DNA of 64,000 bases from Magicicada septendecula (GCA_034769895.1 CM068371.1:398861469-398925468), one strand, 5' to 3'. Shown: positions 37,111 through 49,200, counted from the first letter of the stretch. A program made the numbers and translations. Notes: generated by a model from the letters alone, not told the origin.

Positions 37111-40100
37111 TCAAGCTGATTGAAATGTTTGATGAACTACACCGTTAACTGTTTTAAGGTATTCAAAAGATGTTGGACCTCGAACTACGTGTAGTAACAA
37201 CCTTAGGTGATAGCATTCAACGTTGTTTGGATGTACCGTATATACTCTTCCTACGGCTGTGTCTTTCTTTATCCCTGGCCAATTCTCAACATTTACGCCT
37301 CGCTTTCTCCTTTCAAACCGTCTATTATCTTTCCAAACGTAGTAAAATGGAACTTCTGAGTACAGCAGAGTCTTGGCGAATTCATCTCTTTGGCACAACT
37401 CGAAGAATGCTAAAAGTGTTGTTTGAGGAGGGTTATTAACTCTCTGAGCTAAATTATCTGAGGTGAAATAAACACGTTGGCCATTTTCTAGATGTACAGC
37501 AAGATGAACAACAGTAAGATATCGTTCATGAATTGGAAAACCAAGTATTCTCCAAACTGCTTCAGAACTACTGATATAACGCCCGCTTTCATATAGACTG
37601 ACTTCATTTATTTCGTCAGTTTTATTGTGTAGGCCAAAAGCTGCCTGATCTGTCCCCTTATTGATATATTTGCAGATGTATTTAATAGATTTCACAGAAT
37701 TACAAATTTCAACGTTAATGTGGGCATGGAAAGCGCGAGATAAAACGGGGTTGTAAGGCACAACCCAACTATTATCTACGTCTATACCTTTTATTTTTAC
37801 TGTGAAGCCACCATCATCGGGTGATAACCTTCTATATTTCGGGTATCCATCTTCTCCAGTTTGCGTTTCTTTCAAAAGAGGTCGTGGATATTTTTTGCTG
37901 CACCGCCCATCTTTCATGCATGGAGAATTTACGTTCAAAGTACCACATGGCCCGTGAATCATGTTAGACTTAACAATTTCATGCAAAAGAGGATCTTTAC
38001 TGACATCAGGTATTTCTGCAGAGATGACTTTATCAGTTAAACTCGGGGCCAGGCGATCTTTTAACCAAAGCAAAATGTGCGCGTGCGGCAAACCACGTTT
38101 TTGCCACTCAACTGAATACATATAGCACTCAACTTCACCAAAAACGCTGCCTTTCACTAGCAGATTTTTCATAGCTTTAAGTTTAAGATGGAATATCCTT
38201 GCTATAATGTCATGCCGATCTTGTGATTTTTGACCAGGAAATAATACATCTTTAAATTCTATCCACTTCGGATTACATGTAAAAGTGATAAAAAGGTCAG
38301 GTCGACCTTTGCAACGAACGTATGTCATTGCATCCTGAGCCCGTTCATGCATATATCGTGGCCCTCCAGTGAAAGATGATGGAAGTACTACCAATTTTCC
38401 TAATTGATCACCATTCACATCTCTTCTTCCAATCGCATCTTTCAAATGAATATATTCATCGACTCTAAGTTTGCTTTGGTTATTTCTAATGTAATTTAAT
38501 CGTTCAGTTTCAATTTTGGCAAACATATCAACCAAAAATTGACTCAACAGTGATCCAGAACGAAGAAGAAAGTTAAAGTCATTCTTTCTAACCATAATAC
38601 GATATGCATAGAAATCTGAAGCTGTTATTTTTCCTCGTTGAAGTGGTAACTTTGTAGTAGGATCACAGTAAGGCATATTAATGCTGTAGCCATCTTCACC
38701 ACGACTAAATAAAAGAGGATATTGTAAAGAATCATACGAACGATGAATTTCACTTATGCGGCGTAATTTGTCATCATGGCTTTGAAGAACAATATCTCGA
38801 TTTTCAAATTGTTGTCCGCTAATTACTAATGCTATTTCAGATGCTGTTGACTCATTATATCGCCCTGCATGAGCACCAGCAGGTTTCCTATCAGCGTGAA
38901 TAACTACTTCAAACTTGTCACAATTATGAGGAACTTTTTCTAAAGTAGTTTTGAAGTCTTTGATGTAAGCGTTGTGCTCATGCAGCATATGCTGTAATTG
39001 CTTTACTAATGCAGGTTTTACGTCTGGATAGTGACTACACCTGAGTCTTGTTTCCCGTTCATCTTCTCCCACGAAGTAGATTTGAAGAAACCGAGCTTCT
39101 TGATCTGGCAATGGCAGTACACTTCCTACTAAATGATATACTTGTCCCAGAACTTTAAAAGTTGGCATAATTCTATTTTGTACAACCTGATTCGCACCAA
39201 ATGATGTCATCTGAAAGCAACCATTATATTTATGTATCGAGCTTATGAAATGAACCTGCCCGGGGTGACTATCGTTTAACAAACTATGAAGAGGCTCCGG
39301 TGGAGGTGGAGGTTGGATAGGTAACAATTGCACTTCTCCACCAATACAGCACATTCCAGGTGTCTCATTTTTCCATTTAAGAGCTCCACAGTATTGGCAC
39401 TCAGAATTCATTATACATACGCTTATACATGGATCTGTTTCATAATTGATTTCTACGTTATATTCCATACCTGAACGAAGTTTTTTTGTCCATGGTCGCT
39501 TTCGTCTTTCTTCTCGAACTCCAGGCGTATTTATTTCATAACGATTTTGAGCTGCTCCATGAACCTGAGGGTGTTGCTGCTGATATGCGGCTGCTGCACT
39601 CCTATGAGTCTCAGGATGATTTTGCTGGTACTTAGTATTAGCAATCTGACGTGCAAGGGGATTGTTTTCCAAAAATGTTTTCTTAGCCGATTTTAGTTGC
39701 TGTTTGCGTGTCGCATTGCTATAGCTCGCGCGTCGCTTCTTAACTTGTTTCTTGCCCTCGGAAGGTGATGGTGTCAACATTAGATGACTTTGGATTTCAT
39801 ATACGTCAAAATGACCATTAGATAGTGCGCCAGTGAAGCGCAGTCTTTTAGTTGGATTGTCATTATTACCAAATACTTCATAAAGTTCATTATTGAGGTA
39901 TACTTCAAAACAATAAGGAAACGATTCTCCTGCTGCCGTTAGTTCAATAAATCCAGCATAAGTTGAATGCTGAGACATATGAGTGTAATAACTACTGGAG
40001 TCGGAATAATTATTACCGTTATTATCTTCAGAAAACGCAGAAAATCTATCCCAGTTTTCTACTACATGTAATACGATAGTTTGACGAATATGACAACATT

Positions 40101-40221
40101 TTTGTTGAGTATTATTCATAATGTAAGATAGAGATCGAAATAGACACGCACCATCCCCAATAACTGGAATTACGGCGTGCATTACATTTTTACCATTAAT
40201 ATTTAAATAATCAACAGCCAT
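37111..40221 (-). pseudogene. Helitron OTU protease-like plus HUH Rep protein
   Basis: 1,036 open codons from ATG 40,221. Residues about 15-145 form an OTU cysteine protease-like domain with GDGACLFRSLS (Asp23, Cys26) and a C-terminal NGHFDVY (His137), so the catalytic triad is present. Next comes a basic region with repeated NPxxRQxxxxxYQQNHPE-type units (about 180-230) and a CQYC...CC cluster. The Rep domain follows: HUH motif GLPHAHILLWL near residue 710 and the two-tyrosine motif KYICKYINKG near residue 847, which nick DNA and hold the covalent end during rolling-circle transfer. OTU domains are known in a subset of animal Helitrons. The ORF ends at TGA where related proteins continue, probably from CGA by CpG loss. 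Start choice is the first ATG of the frame and gives a complete OTU domain. Confidence 0.93.
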
Positions 40222-41117
40222 ATTATGTAGTTTAAATATATAAGACTTATTTATGAATCGGATATTATAGTTAAAAAATCAAATAATTAACCATACTTGT
40301 AAACCATACATAACCATACATATTTGTAAACATACAAAGGTTTTTTTAATTGTTGTAATATTTTAAACTGAATTACACAGTCTCGACCACGGTCTCGAGT
40401 CTATCGAAAAAACTCAAAACTTTACTAATAATTAATTACTAACTTTTACTAATTATAAATTAGTAATTACTAATAATAACAATACTGCAATTACTAATAA
40501 TTGCAGCAATAATATTTTTGTATATATTTCTAATGAAACAACGTTATAATGCAGCAACGTTATAACAACGAAATTCATGTGTTTCGAACGAAATCTCGAA
40601 CAAAACTAAAATCTGTAGTTTCAAATTGTATAGATTTATTTGAACATTTAGGTAATTATTGGTATTAATAATAGACACGGAGCGGTTGACAGACCGGTTT
40701 TTGAACATGCACATGCATGTTTAAGCGTGTATATGACGTACATAACAATGTGGGAATACGTTCTCTTTTAAATGAAAGTTAAAAAAAGGTCAAAGTAAAA
40801 TACAGCTTCAGTAAAAACCAAACTTTAAGTATATATACGTAAAAACCAAATGACTTTATGATAAGTAGTAACCTTGTATTGATAAAACAAAAGATACAAT
40901 ATACATGTATAGGTCCATGTGTAAAAACAATATAACAATTTCAAACGGCCAGGGAGTCGATTACCCGCACCCGTCGTTTCTTGCTACTGTTAACACAGAT
41001 GAAAAGTACAGTATGCAATAGTAACATGTCACCCACAATTATTATTACAAACAATCGCCAATTTTTTATTTAATATTTAATTTTGTGTTTCAAAAACGAA
41101 GATGCCAAATTACGTGA
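40222..41117. other. AT-rich spacer between two Helitrons
   Basis: No gene. This should hold the promoter and perhaps the 5' end of the large Helitron, but no clear TC(T)CTATA terminus is visible. A short palindrome, CTCGACCACGGTCTCGAG, lies at about 40,383-40,400. Confidence 0.45.
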
Positions 41118-43265
41118 CTAAACAAAATACCCGTGCTTCGCGACGGAGTTTCACGTTGTACGTAATTGTACAATTATTGCTCGCTTAATAGTATAGGATT
41201 AGATAGATTGTACAAATTCTCAACTCTTAGTTTGTTTATTTACATTCATAGCAACAGCTATTGATTATTTATTTCGAGAAAATCGTTATTCCGAAGGATC
41301 GTATCGAAAAAACACCTATCCTATGTTGGTTCTCCCGTTGCGTAAAATATTTATGCAAGTTTGGTTGAAATCGGTCCAGTGGTTTAGGAGGAGATGTGGA
41401 ATATCCCAAAGGACCCCATCGAAGAAAACACCTATCCTATGTTGGTTCTCCCGTTGCATAAAATATTTGTGCCAAGTTTGGTTGAAATCGGTCCAGTGGC
41501 TTAAGAGGAGATGTGGAAGACCCCAAACCCCCCCCAAAGGACCCCATCGAAAAACACCTATCCTATGTTGGTTCTCCCGTTGCGTAAAATATTTATGCAA
41601 GTTTGGTTGAAATCGGTCCAGTGGTTTAGGAGGAGATGTGGAATACCCCAAAGGACCCTATCGAAGAAAACACCTATCCTATGTTGGTTCTCCCGTTGCG
41701 TAAAATATTTGTGCAAGTTTGGTTGAAATCGGTCCAGTGGTTTAGGAGGAGATGTGGAAGACCCCAAAGGACCCCATCGAAGAAAACACCTATCCTATGT
41801 TGGTTTTTCCGTTGCGTAAAATATTTGTGCAAGTTTGGTTGAAATCGGTCCAATGGTTTAGGAGGAGATGTGGAATACCCCAAAGGACCCCATCGAAGAA
41901 AACACCTATCCTATGTTGGTTCTCCCGTTGCGTAAAATATTTGTGCAAGTTTGGTTGAAATCGGTCCAGTGGTTTAGGAGGAGATGTGGAAGACCTCAAA
42001 GGACCCCATCGAAGAAAACACCTATCCTATGTTGGTTCTCTCGTTGCATAAAATATTTGTGCCAAGTTCGGTTGAAATCGGTCCAGTGGTTTAGGAGGAG
42101 ATGTGGAAGACCCCAAAGGACCCCATCGAAAAAAAACACCTATCCTATGTTGGTTCTCCCGTTGCGTAAAATATTTGTGCCAAGTTTGGTTGAAATCGGT
42201 CCAGTGGTTTAGGAGGAGATGTGGAAGACCCCAAAGAACCCCCCCAAGTACCCCATCGAAAAAACACCTATCCTATGTTGGTTTTCCCGTTGCGTAAAAT
42301 ATTTGTGCAAGTTTGGTTGAAATCGGTCCAGTGGTTTAGGAGGAGATGTGGAATACCCCAAAGGACCCCATCGAAGAAAACACCTATCCTATGTTGGTTC
42401 TCCCGTTGCATAAAATATTTGTGCCAAGTTTGGTTGATATCGGTCCAGTGGTTTAGGAGGAGATGTGGAAGACCCCAAAGGACCCCATCGAAAAATCACC
42501 TATCCTATGTTGGTTCTCCCGTCGCGTAAAATATTTGTGCCAAGTTTGGTTGAAATCGGTCCAGTGGTTTAGGAGGAGATGTGGAAGACCCCAAAGAACC
42601 CCGCAAAGGACCCCATCGAAAAACACCTATCCTATGTTGGTTCTCCCGTTGCGTAAAATATTTGTGCCAAGTTTGGTTGAAATCGGTCCAGTGGTTTAGG
42701 AGGAGATGTGGAAGACCCCAAAGGACCCTATCGAAAAAAACACCTGTCCTATGTTGGTTCTCCCGTCGCGTAAAATATTTATGCCAAGTTTGGTTGAAAT
42801 CGGTCCAGTGGTTTAGAAGGAGATGTGGAAGACCCCAAAGAACCCCCCAAAAGACCCCATAAAAAAAACACCTATTCTATTTTGGTTCTCCCGTTGCGTA
42901 AAATATTTGTGCCAAGTTTGGTTGAAATCGGTCCAGTGGTTTAGGAGGAGATGTGGAAGACCCCAAAAAAAACCCCAAAGGACCCCATCGAAAAAACACC
43001 TATCTTATGTTGGTTCTCCCGTCGCGTAAAATATTTGTGCCAAGTTTGGTTGAAATCGGTCTAGTGGTTTAGGAGGAGATGTGGAACATACATACAAGGG
43101 GGGGGGGTTGCCCCTTAGGAGTGAAAGTTTTTAAAACCGTTTCTTAGTGAGCATCTACGACCTCATAAGAATATACCTTCAAATTTTGAGATCATTATCT
43201 TCAGTAGTTTTTGCTCTACGTTGATTCTCTGGCAGTCAGGACAAAGCCGCTTATATATATAGAGA
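41118..43265 (-). mobile_element. Non-autonomous Helitron with internal minisatellite
   Basis: 2,148 bp. The 5' end at 43,265 on the minus strand reads TCTCTATATATATAAGCGGC, a typical Helitron start, preceded by A. The 3' end reads CACGGGTATTTTGTTTAG ending at 41,118, followed by T, so the insertion is between A and T. The last bases (TTTAG) differ from canonical CTRR by one position. The last 170 bp match the 3' end of the large Helitron. Inside is a long tandem array and no ORF of interest. It lies in the same direction, directly upstream of the Rep gene, so a read-through or tandem insertion origin is possible. Confidence 0.75.
41308..43086. repeat. 116-bp minisatellite array, about 15 copies
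   Basis: Fifteen copies of a unit beginning ACACCTATCCTATGTTGG and containing GTTGAAATCGGTCCAGTGG and AGGAGGAGATGTGGAA. Most are about 116-118 bp; some are longer owing to a variable CCCCAAAGGACCCC segment. Open frames on both strands run through the array only because units are similar and stop-poor; they are not genes. Similar 'CCTATGT...AAATCGGTYCAG' phrases are common inside insect Helitrons. Confidence 0.95.
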
Positions 43266-43271
43266 TGACCA

Positions 43272-43285
43272 TCACTACTACCACC

Positions 43286-43329
<44 letters not shown>

Positions 43330-43448
43330 CACTACTACAACTACTACCACCACCACCACCACCACCACTACTACTACTACTACTACTGCTGCTGCTGCTA
43401 TTATCACTACTACCAATATTACTATTAACACTATTACGGTCGCTGCTG

Positions 43449-43496
<48 letters not shown>

Positions 43497-43503
43497 TATA
43501 TAT
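43272..43503. repeat. Trinucleotide (ACC/ACT)n and (TA)n repeats
   Basis: 43,272-43,396 is a mixture of CAC and CTA triplets ending in CTG triplets. 43,452-43,503 is a (TA)n run. The poly-Thr, poly-Ser and poly-Val frames here are artefacts. Confidence 0.95.
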
Positions 43504-45120
43504 ATTGCAAGGGAACAGGTAGTTATTTCCTATACAACACATGTTAAATGTAGGAATATTCTGGAAATGCCACGTGCTTAAGTCTGGACCTCCGTTTTCC
43601 CGATTCTTCTAGAACATAAGTTTTCACTTACATATGAATCAATTAAATTGACCTTTTAATATTTCGTAATTGCAATAAATTGTAACTCATACGCATGTCG
43701 ACTTGCACAACTTGTTGCGTATTTACCAATTGGCTAATTACAACACTGTTCACACCTCCTTCTGATACGCGCACAACACAACACTTCGCTCAAGCACCAT
43801 ACTACAGTTTCATAGTCTTTATATTGTCTTATAACTAATTTATAGTATTATTCTTAATTTATAAACAATACTTTTTATGTCAATCACACCCCAATTGTCC
43901 CGGACACCTAATACGGCTGGTCATAATTATGCTTCATGCATTCACATATGGTGTGAATGCCTTAATCACATTGCAATATATATATATATAGTAATATAAC
44001 AGTTTATTTACGAGTGTTGATATGGTTGTGAGCAATTGTGTGCTCGTTTTATTTAATTACGCCCCACTGTTGTAAGCGCCGTCTGTAATGTAACAGTTTT
44101 TGTTGTGCGAGTGTAATACGGTTGCGGATTTATTTTGTTCAGCCCCACGTTGTTGACGTCATCTGTAATGTAACAGTTTATTGTGTATTGTGGTTCTTAA
44201 TTTATGTGTTTTGAGTTTTGAAGAGTTTTATTTTAGTGTAAATTGCCTCCACTTATATCAAATACGGATCGGCTGCCGCAATCGATTGTGTTCTCGAGCG
44301 CCCCGTTCTTTTTCCAAATGCTTCGGTCCGTTCGCTGCTCACTCTCCTGTGTAATTAACCCGCACTTATTTTGTCACCACTCCACTGACACTTATTGTAT
44401 TTATCACATATTTAAATAATAATAGGGATTGTTAACTTTATTCCCCACTCCTTCATATTCACTCATTTACATAAAGGTTTGTATGTATATTATATACTTG
44501 CTATAATGCATTTTAATTATTTATTTTATTATTTGTATTGTATTTTTTCTTATCTTTTATATTGTACAGTCTTTTCTGTATGGGTTGTTCATTTTTATTT
44601 GGTTTATATAGGATAGTATTGGTGATTCTACCTACTGAATTGAGCGGTTTTAAGCTTTGGGATGGGGCTACTATTATGTCGCATTACTATATATGGCAAA
44701 CCAGCGAGAGGTATCCTGCTTAGGTGCCCAACTATGCCGTTCGGATCCGGCGTTAAACTGTAGGTCCCATATACCTGTGAGAGAATCAGTACAACACGCA
44801 CCACGGGTATATGCGGGGAGGGTACAAACCAGTCGAAGACTGAAGGACTACGATATATATATATATATCTAGTAGAACTTTAAACACACGCGCGCGCGCA
44901 CACACACACAAGTTTATAACAATTTTCGTTATTATAAAAATTGTATCCGATGCGATCTTGTAAAGGAGGGTAGAGTTTTTCATACATACATTTTTTTTCT
45001 TTCTGTGGGCTGCGCTGGACCGATTTTGATGAACCAGGTAAGAAATGATTGATTTTCATTTTCTAAGTATCGCTCGCTACTCGCTACCGTGTTCACCGAC
45101 TGCGCACAAGCAGGAAAACA
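43504..45120. other. Intergenic DNA with LTR relic and simple repeats
   Basis: No gene recognised. It includes the duplicated LTR-end/PBS-like modules at 44,061-44,178, a (TA)n run at 44,852-44,867 and a CG/CA run at 44,885-44,911. A phrase CTGGACCGATTTTGATGAAC at about 45,015 resembles the Helitron array phrase on the opposite strand. Confidence 0.45.
44061..44178 (-). repeat. Relic LTR end with duplicated PBS-like module
   Basis: Two modules about 81 bp apart. On the minus strand each has an LTR-like end AACTGTTACATTACAGA followed by a PBS-like stretch: GACGTCAACAACGTGGGGC (from 44,160) and GGCGCTTACAACAGTGGGGC (from 44,080). They match the PBS style of the other Gypsy-like elements here. 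A third, weaker TAATATAACAGTTT lies at 43,991. No gag or pol is nearby. Confidence 0.45.
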
Positions 45121-45124
45121 ATGT

Positions 45125-45437
45125 TTAAACATTTTTCTTGCCTCCAGAAACGATTAAGACTATAAAATAGGTTATTTACCTTCTGTCGACGTTTCTTAAA
45201 ATCCTTTTAGGATGACTCGAGTTTCAACACCATTTGGTGTCATCATCAGATCGGTGAATTAGGTTAAAACATTTCGATGCATATGCATCTCGTCAGATAT
45301 TTAAAAGATTAAAAACAACACATAACATTATATAAAACAATAAATAAACTATATCACAATAAAATAACATTAATAAAAGAATATAAAAACAACGCGGCCG
45401 CAAACGAACCTGTACAGGAACGCACCCCACGGTAAGA
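45125..45437 (-). repeat. PLE terminal repeat (pLTR), copy 1
   Basis: Reads, on the minus strand, from CCGTGGGGTGCGTTCCTGT to GGAGGCAAGAAAAATGTTTA. Near-identical copies lie at 50,379-50,690 (+), 62,157-62,468 (+) and 63,603-63,914 (-). Each holds a hammerhead core. Multiple pLTRs in direct and inverted order are normal for PLEs. Confidence 0.88.
45205..45256 (-). ncRNA. Hammerhead ribozyme motif in pLTR copy 1
   Basis: Minus strand: CTGATGA at 45,249-45,243, a 5-bp stem II ACACC/GGTGT with AAAT loop, GAAA at 45,225, a very short stem III (ACTCGAGT, closing A-T and C-G), then C at 45,214 as the predicted cleavage site, and stem I GAT/ATC. All core nucleotides (CUGAUGA, GAAA, UH) are present. 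Hammerheads with minimal stem III are known from PLE terminal repeats. They should self-cleave the element RNA, often as dimers. Confidence 0.8.
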
Positions 45438-46246
45438 TTAATCAATGCCGGTTTGACCTCGGTTCAATTTCATCGATCTGATATAGCCAATCTCTCGTTC
45501 CATAAGATCGATTCTATTAAATAAAACATTATTGTTATGTATTGCTTTTTCATTTAGGACACGATTGTGATCCTTCTTTATGGCTTTGTATATCTCGAAT
45601 CTTTCAAGGGTGTCCAGCTTTAGTGACTTTTTACATTTATGTAGGATGTCTAAATTATCGTTGATACTTTTTATATTATGGTTATATGAGCTCAAATGTT
45701 CTGCAAATGTAGATCTTGTTACATTTGACTTGGAGCTTGGGATATGTTCTTTATAGCGTAATTTAAAAGAACGACCTGTTTGTCCTATATAGAACTGTGT
45801 GCAATCAGAACAATTAAGTCTATATACACCAGTACCATCAAATATATCGGAGGGTGTATTTTTGTTGGTAAAAGTGAGTTTTTTCTCAAGTTTATTACTT
45901 GCCTTTGAGGCCAATGTAATATTGTGCTTTTTTAATAGGTTTTTTAAAGTATGGTATAGATTTTCACCATATTCTATAGCAATGTATTTGTTTTCTTTGG
46001 ATACATCAATATTTATTGGTTTATTTTGTTTTTTATTAATTAATCTATCTACTATATGACTTTTGTATCCATTGGCCAATGCTATGTGCTTGATAATGTT
46101 TAGTTCACTGTTATAATCATCTGTAGATAAGGGCAATGCCAGCAATCTATGAATCATGCAGTTAAAAAAAGCCATTTTATGTGACATAGGGTGATACGAT
46201 GAGGCGTGAATAGCATGATCTGTGATTGTTGGTTTTCTGTAAATAT
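45438..46246 (-). pseudogene. PLE RT thumb and GIY-YIG endonuclease (C-terminal part)
   Basis: About 270 codons. They begin with YRKPTITDHAIHASSYHP (near 46,245), the conserved start of the region after the RT catalytic core in Penelope proteins, followed by HKMAFFNCMIHRLLALPL. The GIY-YIG domain is at about 45,840-45,560: YRLNC, CTQFYIGQTGRSFKLRYKEH (catalytic Tyr and Arg present), then a His/Glu-containing helix STFAEHLSSYNH and LERFEIYKAIK. This endonuclease makes the nick that starts reverse transcription. The open frame extends further upstream to 46,349, but those residues are read from the inserted LTR. The segment is intact but cut off from the RT by the LTR. Confidence 0.9.
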
Positions 46247-49200
46247 TGTAATATAATAAAATATTACAAATATAAAAATAAAAATTTATATTAAATAATG
46301 GAATTGTGTAGAAAGATATTGTGTGTGTATTTATCTTTGGTGATAACAAAGGTATTGTGCTCTTCCTTTAGCCCCACTAGTTGGGCAAAGCCAATTTGTA
46401 ATATAATAAAAATATTACAAATATAAAATTAAAGATATAAATTAAAAATAATTGAATTGATATGTGTTGATATTTGTTGATACGTATTGATATTTTGTTT
46501 ATCACTGGGTCAGTCTGACTCCTTAAAGTCCCACTGTTAGGCTAGTCAAATTGTGATATAATTTCAAATGTAATAATAAATAGAATATAGAAATATTGAT
46601 GATAAGAATATGTTATAACTAGGTGTGTTTGATTGGTAAATAATAAATACATCAAACTTTAAAAATTCTGCAAATATTTTTTCTCGTTCTTGTATAGAGT
46701 TTGTTGGAAGGATTTAATTTAATTAATTAACAATTAATTAATTAGTTGGATTTGTAGTTTCCTTCTTTGTCTATTCTCTCAATGTGAATTATGTTTTTAC
46801 TTACTAAAAAAAAATAATAATAACATTAATGGTAGAAATAAAAAAACAATGCTGGTAACTGAATACTGATTTGCGTTTATTCATTCAAAATTGTGCGCCA
46901 GTCAAACTGCGCATGTCCCAGGCACTGGCTAATATTCGCCACAGTCGGCAGTGAGAAAGATTAACAAATATATTTTTTACAAGTTTAAATTTATGGTTCT
47001 TTTAACGAGTCGAAATGGTCAGAGGGCAAGGAACAAGATACATTTAACAGGTATTCTTAAACTAAATGTTAATATCTGAAATAGAACAGAATTATTATTA
47101 CAATTGTCAATTAGAAAGAAATTATTTAAATTTCGAACCAAGTCGAAGAAATGACGTCACTCTGCTCCAGGCAGCACTGGCCGGTCGTCTTTATAGAAAT
47201 TCAGCAATGGCCGCCGTCTGCTCGTTTTAACTGCTATGACGCCGTTGGAATTGAAGATCTTCTTCCACAGAAATAAAATGATGTTCCCTTTTTCTGCAAA
47301 GTGGTGTTGGTCCAAAATATTGTGTTGAATGTCCCCTCGTCGTCTGCGATGTCGAATTCTGGATGGATCTCTTGTGTAGTGTAGTGTTCAAATATGCGTG
47401 TTGGTTTTGTGTGAATTCGTTCCAAAAATTGTTCAAAAATGGCTGTCGATTTCTGGTGTTGCGTTTTTATGGTGTTATTCTGTGTTTTTGGAAACTTGTG
47501 AAGTGTTAGACATAGATAAATAATGTTATTTCACTTATTCGTTCATCTCCGTTACACGACACATAACCACACTTGGTTTTAATATAAATTATTTGGTTTT
47601 CAAAACTCCACTAATACATTTTTCAACTGTTCAGCTTTGCGATTAACAATAGACTACACGACGCAACGTCGTCGTTTTAGGGCAATTTGTGGTATGTCTT
47701 TTTCCTCTTCATATTGTTTAATTATAAAATATCTGTCTAAGACTTGTTTCACTATCTAACTATACATAACAAGTTTTCTTATTTTTTACTGTATTTCCAA
47801 TATTTCTTAATTTTACATGAATCTAACTATTCAGTAATATTGATTATTTAATTTTACATCTTTTGATATATAGCTGGGTTTGTTTCGAATTCATTTAAGC
47901 CCAAAAATTACAATTTTACATAATAATTGCATTCCCCATATTTTGTACAAATTCAGTGTTTTAAAGGTTTTTATTTGTTTTTTCGGTATAATATTTCTCT
48001 GGAATACACCTAATAACTCCGTAATTACTTTGTTGTTAATAATTTGGTTATTAAAACATTTCAATATTGATTAACTTGCTGTTTAGTCTGATTTGATTAC
48101 TATCATAAGCCTATTTTTGACTGTTTCCAAAAGAAGTTAATTTTCTTTCTTTTGTCATTCTATTTGCTATTAACTGTATCTGTATTAATTATATTTTCAT
48201 TTTCTGTATTGTATGTATTGAATTCTATTCCTATTACATAGATTAATTCTTTGATAGATAATTTTTTGTTTATAGGCCATTCTGTGTTTACAAAAATGGT
48301 GTCTTGGCTGGGTCTGTTTGTACATTATATATATAGTTTACTGATTTGAATAAAACTATTACATTTTTATGCCCTACTTGCCTCTCTGACTTACACAATG
48401 GAAAATTAAATGACATGATTTTAATTACAATAGAATATCTTGTATCTACTAAACTTTCTTTATACTAATAACATCATTGAACCATAACATGAACATCTTA
48501 TGCCTAATTTTAACAAAAACATCTTATTATCAACTATTTTCCATATATCACCTAATTTTAACAAAAACATCTTATTCTTATTATTTTTTACTGTATCATC
48601 AAATGATGACAAAATAGCTTATCCTAGACATAATTTAATTAGAAAAAATAAAAAACTCCTATTACTAGTAACACTGTCAGTCACTAACTGTCTTGTGTAT
48701 TTATTATTCTTATGAAAACACTTTAACTGTGATAAAAAAATCTCGTGTATCTATTTACACCTTACATCTAAAATATTATTTAATTAATAATAAATAATAA
48801 ACATCTTAATATTAGGCATACCTTCAGTTATGAATTGTCCTTTGGTATTTTTGTCCTCACCATTTATTTAGTTATAATTAAAGAAAACATTTTATATGTA
48901 ATAGTCCTTCTTATATCTAATTTAAAACTCTTATTACTAGTAATGTTGTCAGTCCTTAGACCGTCTTTCATTTCAATGGTTTTATTATTATTATTCTACA
49001 CTCATGGTAGTCTTTTTATAATACTTAAACCTCATTGAAGATTTTTTCATAGATTTTTTAACTATGTTTCTCACTGTACACTCTGTAGTTCCTTAATTTT
49101 GTTCTCTCACTTCACTTTATTGTATTCTACAATCTGGTAGTCTTTTTAGTGAGTTCTACTCTATGGTAGTCTCTTTTGACATATTTTTTGACATGTTACA

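Larger units (their letters stand above)
28370..40221 (-). mobile_element. Helitron with OTU-Rep-helicase gene, broken and interrupted
   Basis: A rolling-circle transposon on the minus strand. Its 3' end is well marked: TTATTTTGCTAG ends at 28,370 and is followed by T, the usual CTRR-then-T insertion pattern, with a hairpin 8 bases upstream. The Rep/helicase gene runs from 40,221 down to 29,370 but is split by an LTR retrotransposon (30,134-36,082), an in-frame TGA at 37,111 and a frameshift near 36,730. The 5' end is not certain. No TC terminus is clear in 40,222-41,117, while a good Helitron 5' end lies at 43,265 beyond a second 3' end at 41,118. The copy is non-functional. Confidence 0.88.
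45121..46246 (-). mobile_element. Penelope-like element, 3' part
   Basis: Minus-strand 3' part of a PLE: end of the RT, GIY-YIG endonuclease, stop at 45,438, then a terminal repeat (pLTR) of about 310 bp to about 45,121. The RT upstream of this point continues at 49,698, on the far side of a Gypsy LTR (46,247-49,697) that has a 4-bp ATAT target duplication. Confidence 0.9.

Noticed and set aside
41323-43029. Many 60-115-codon frames on both strands of the 41.3-43.1 kb array
   Set aside because: They repeat with the 116-bp unit in several frames and both strands; this is a minisatellite, not a repeat protein or CRISPR array. Units are long, without unique spacers.
46247-46349. N-terminal 34 residues of the open frame containing the GIY-YIG domain, including its ATG at 46,349
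   Set aside because: They are encoded by the inserted LTR; homology to PLE proteins starts only at about 46,246.
47227-49038. Small frames repeated in both Gypsy LTRs (47.2, 47.9, 48.5, 48.8 kb and their copies near 59.0, 59.7, 60.3, 60.6 kb)
   Set aside because: Conservation between copies only reflects recent duplication; composition is random AT-rich and no motif is recognised.
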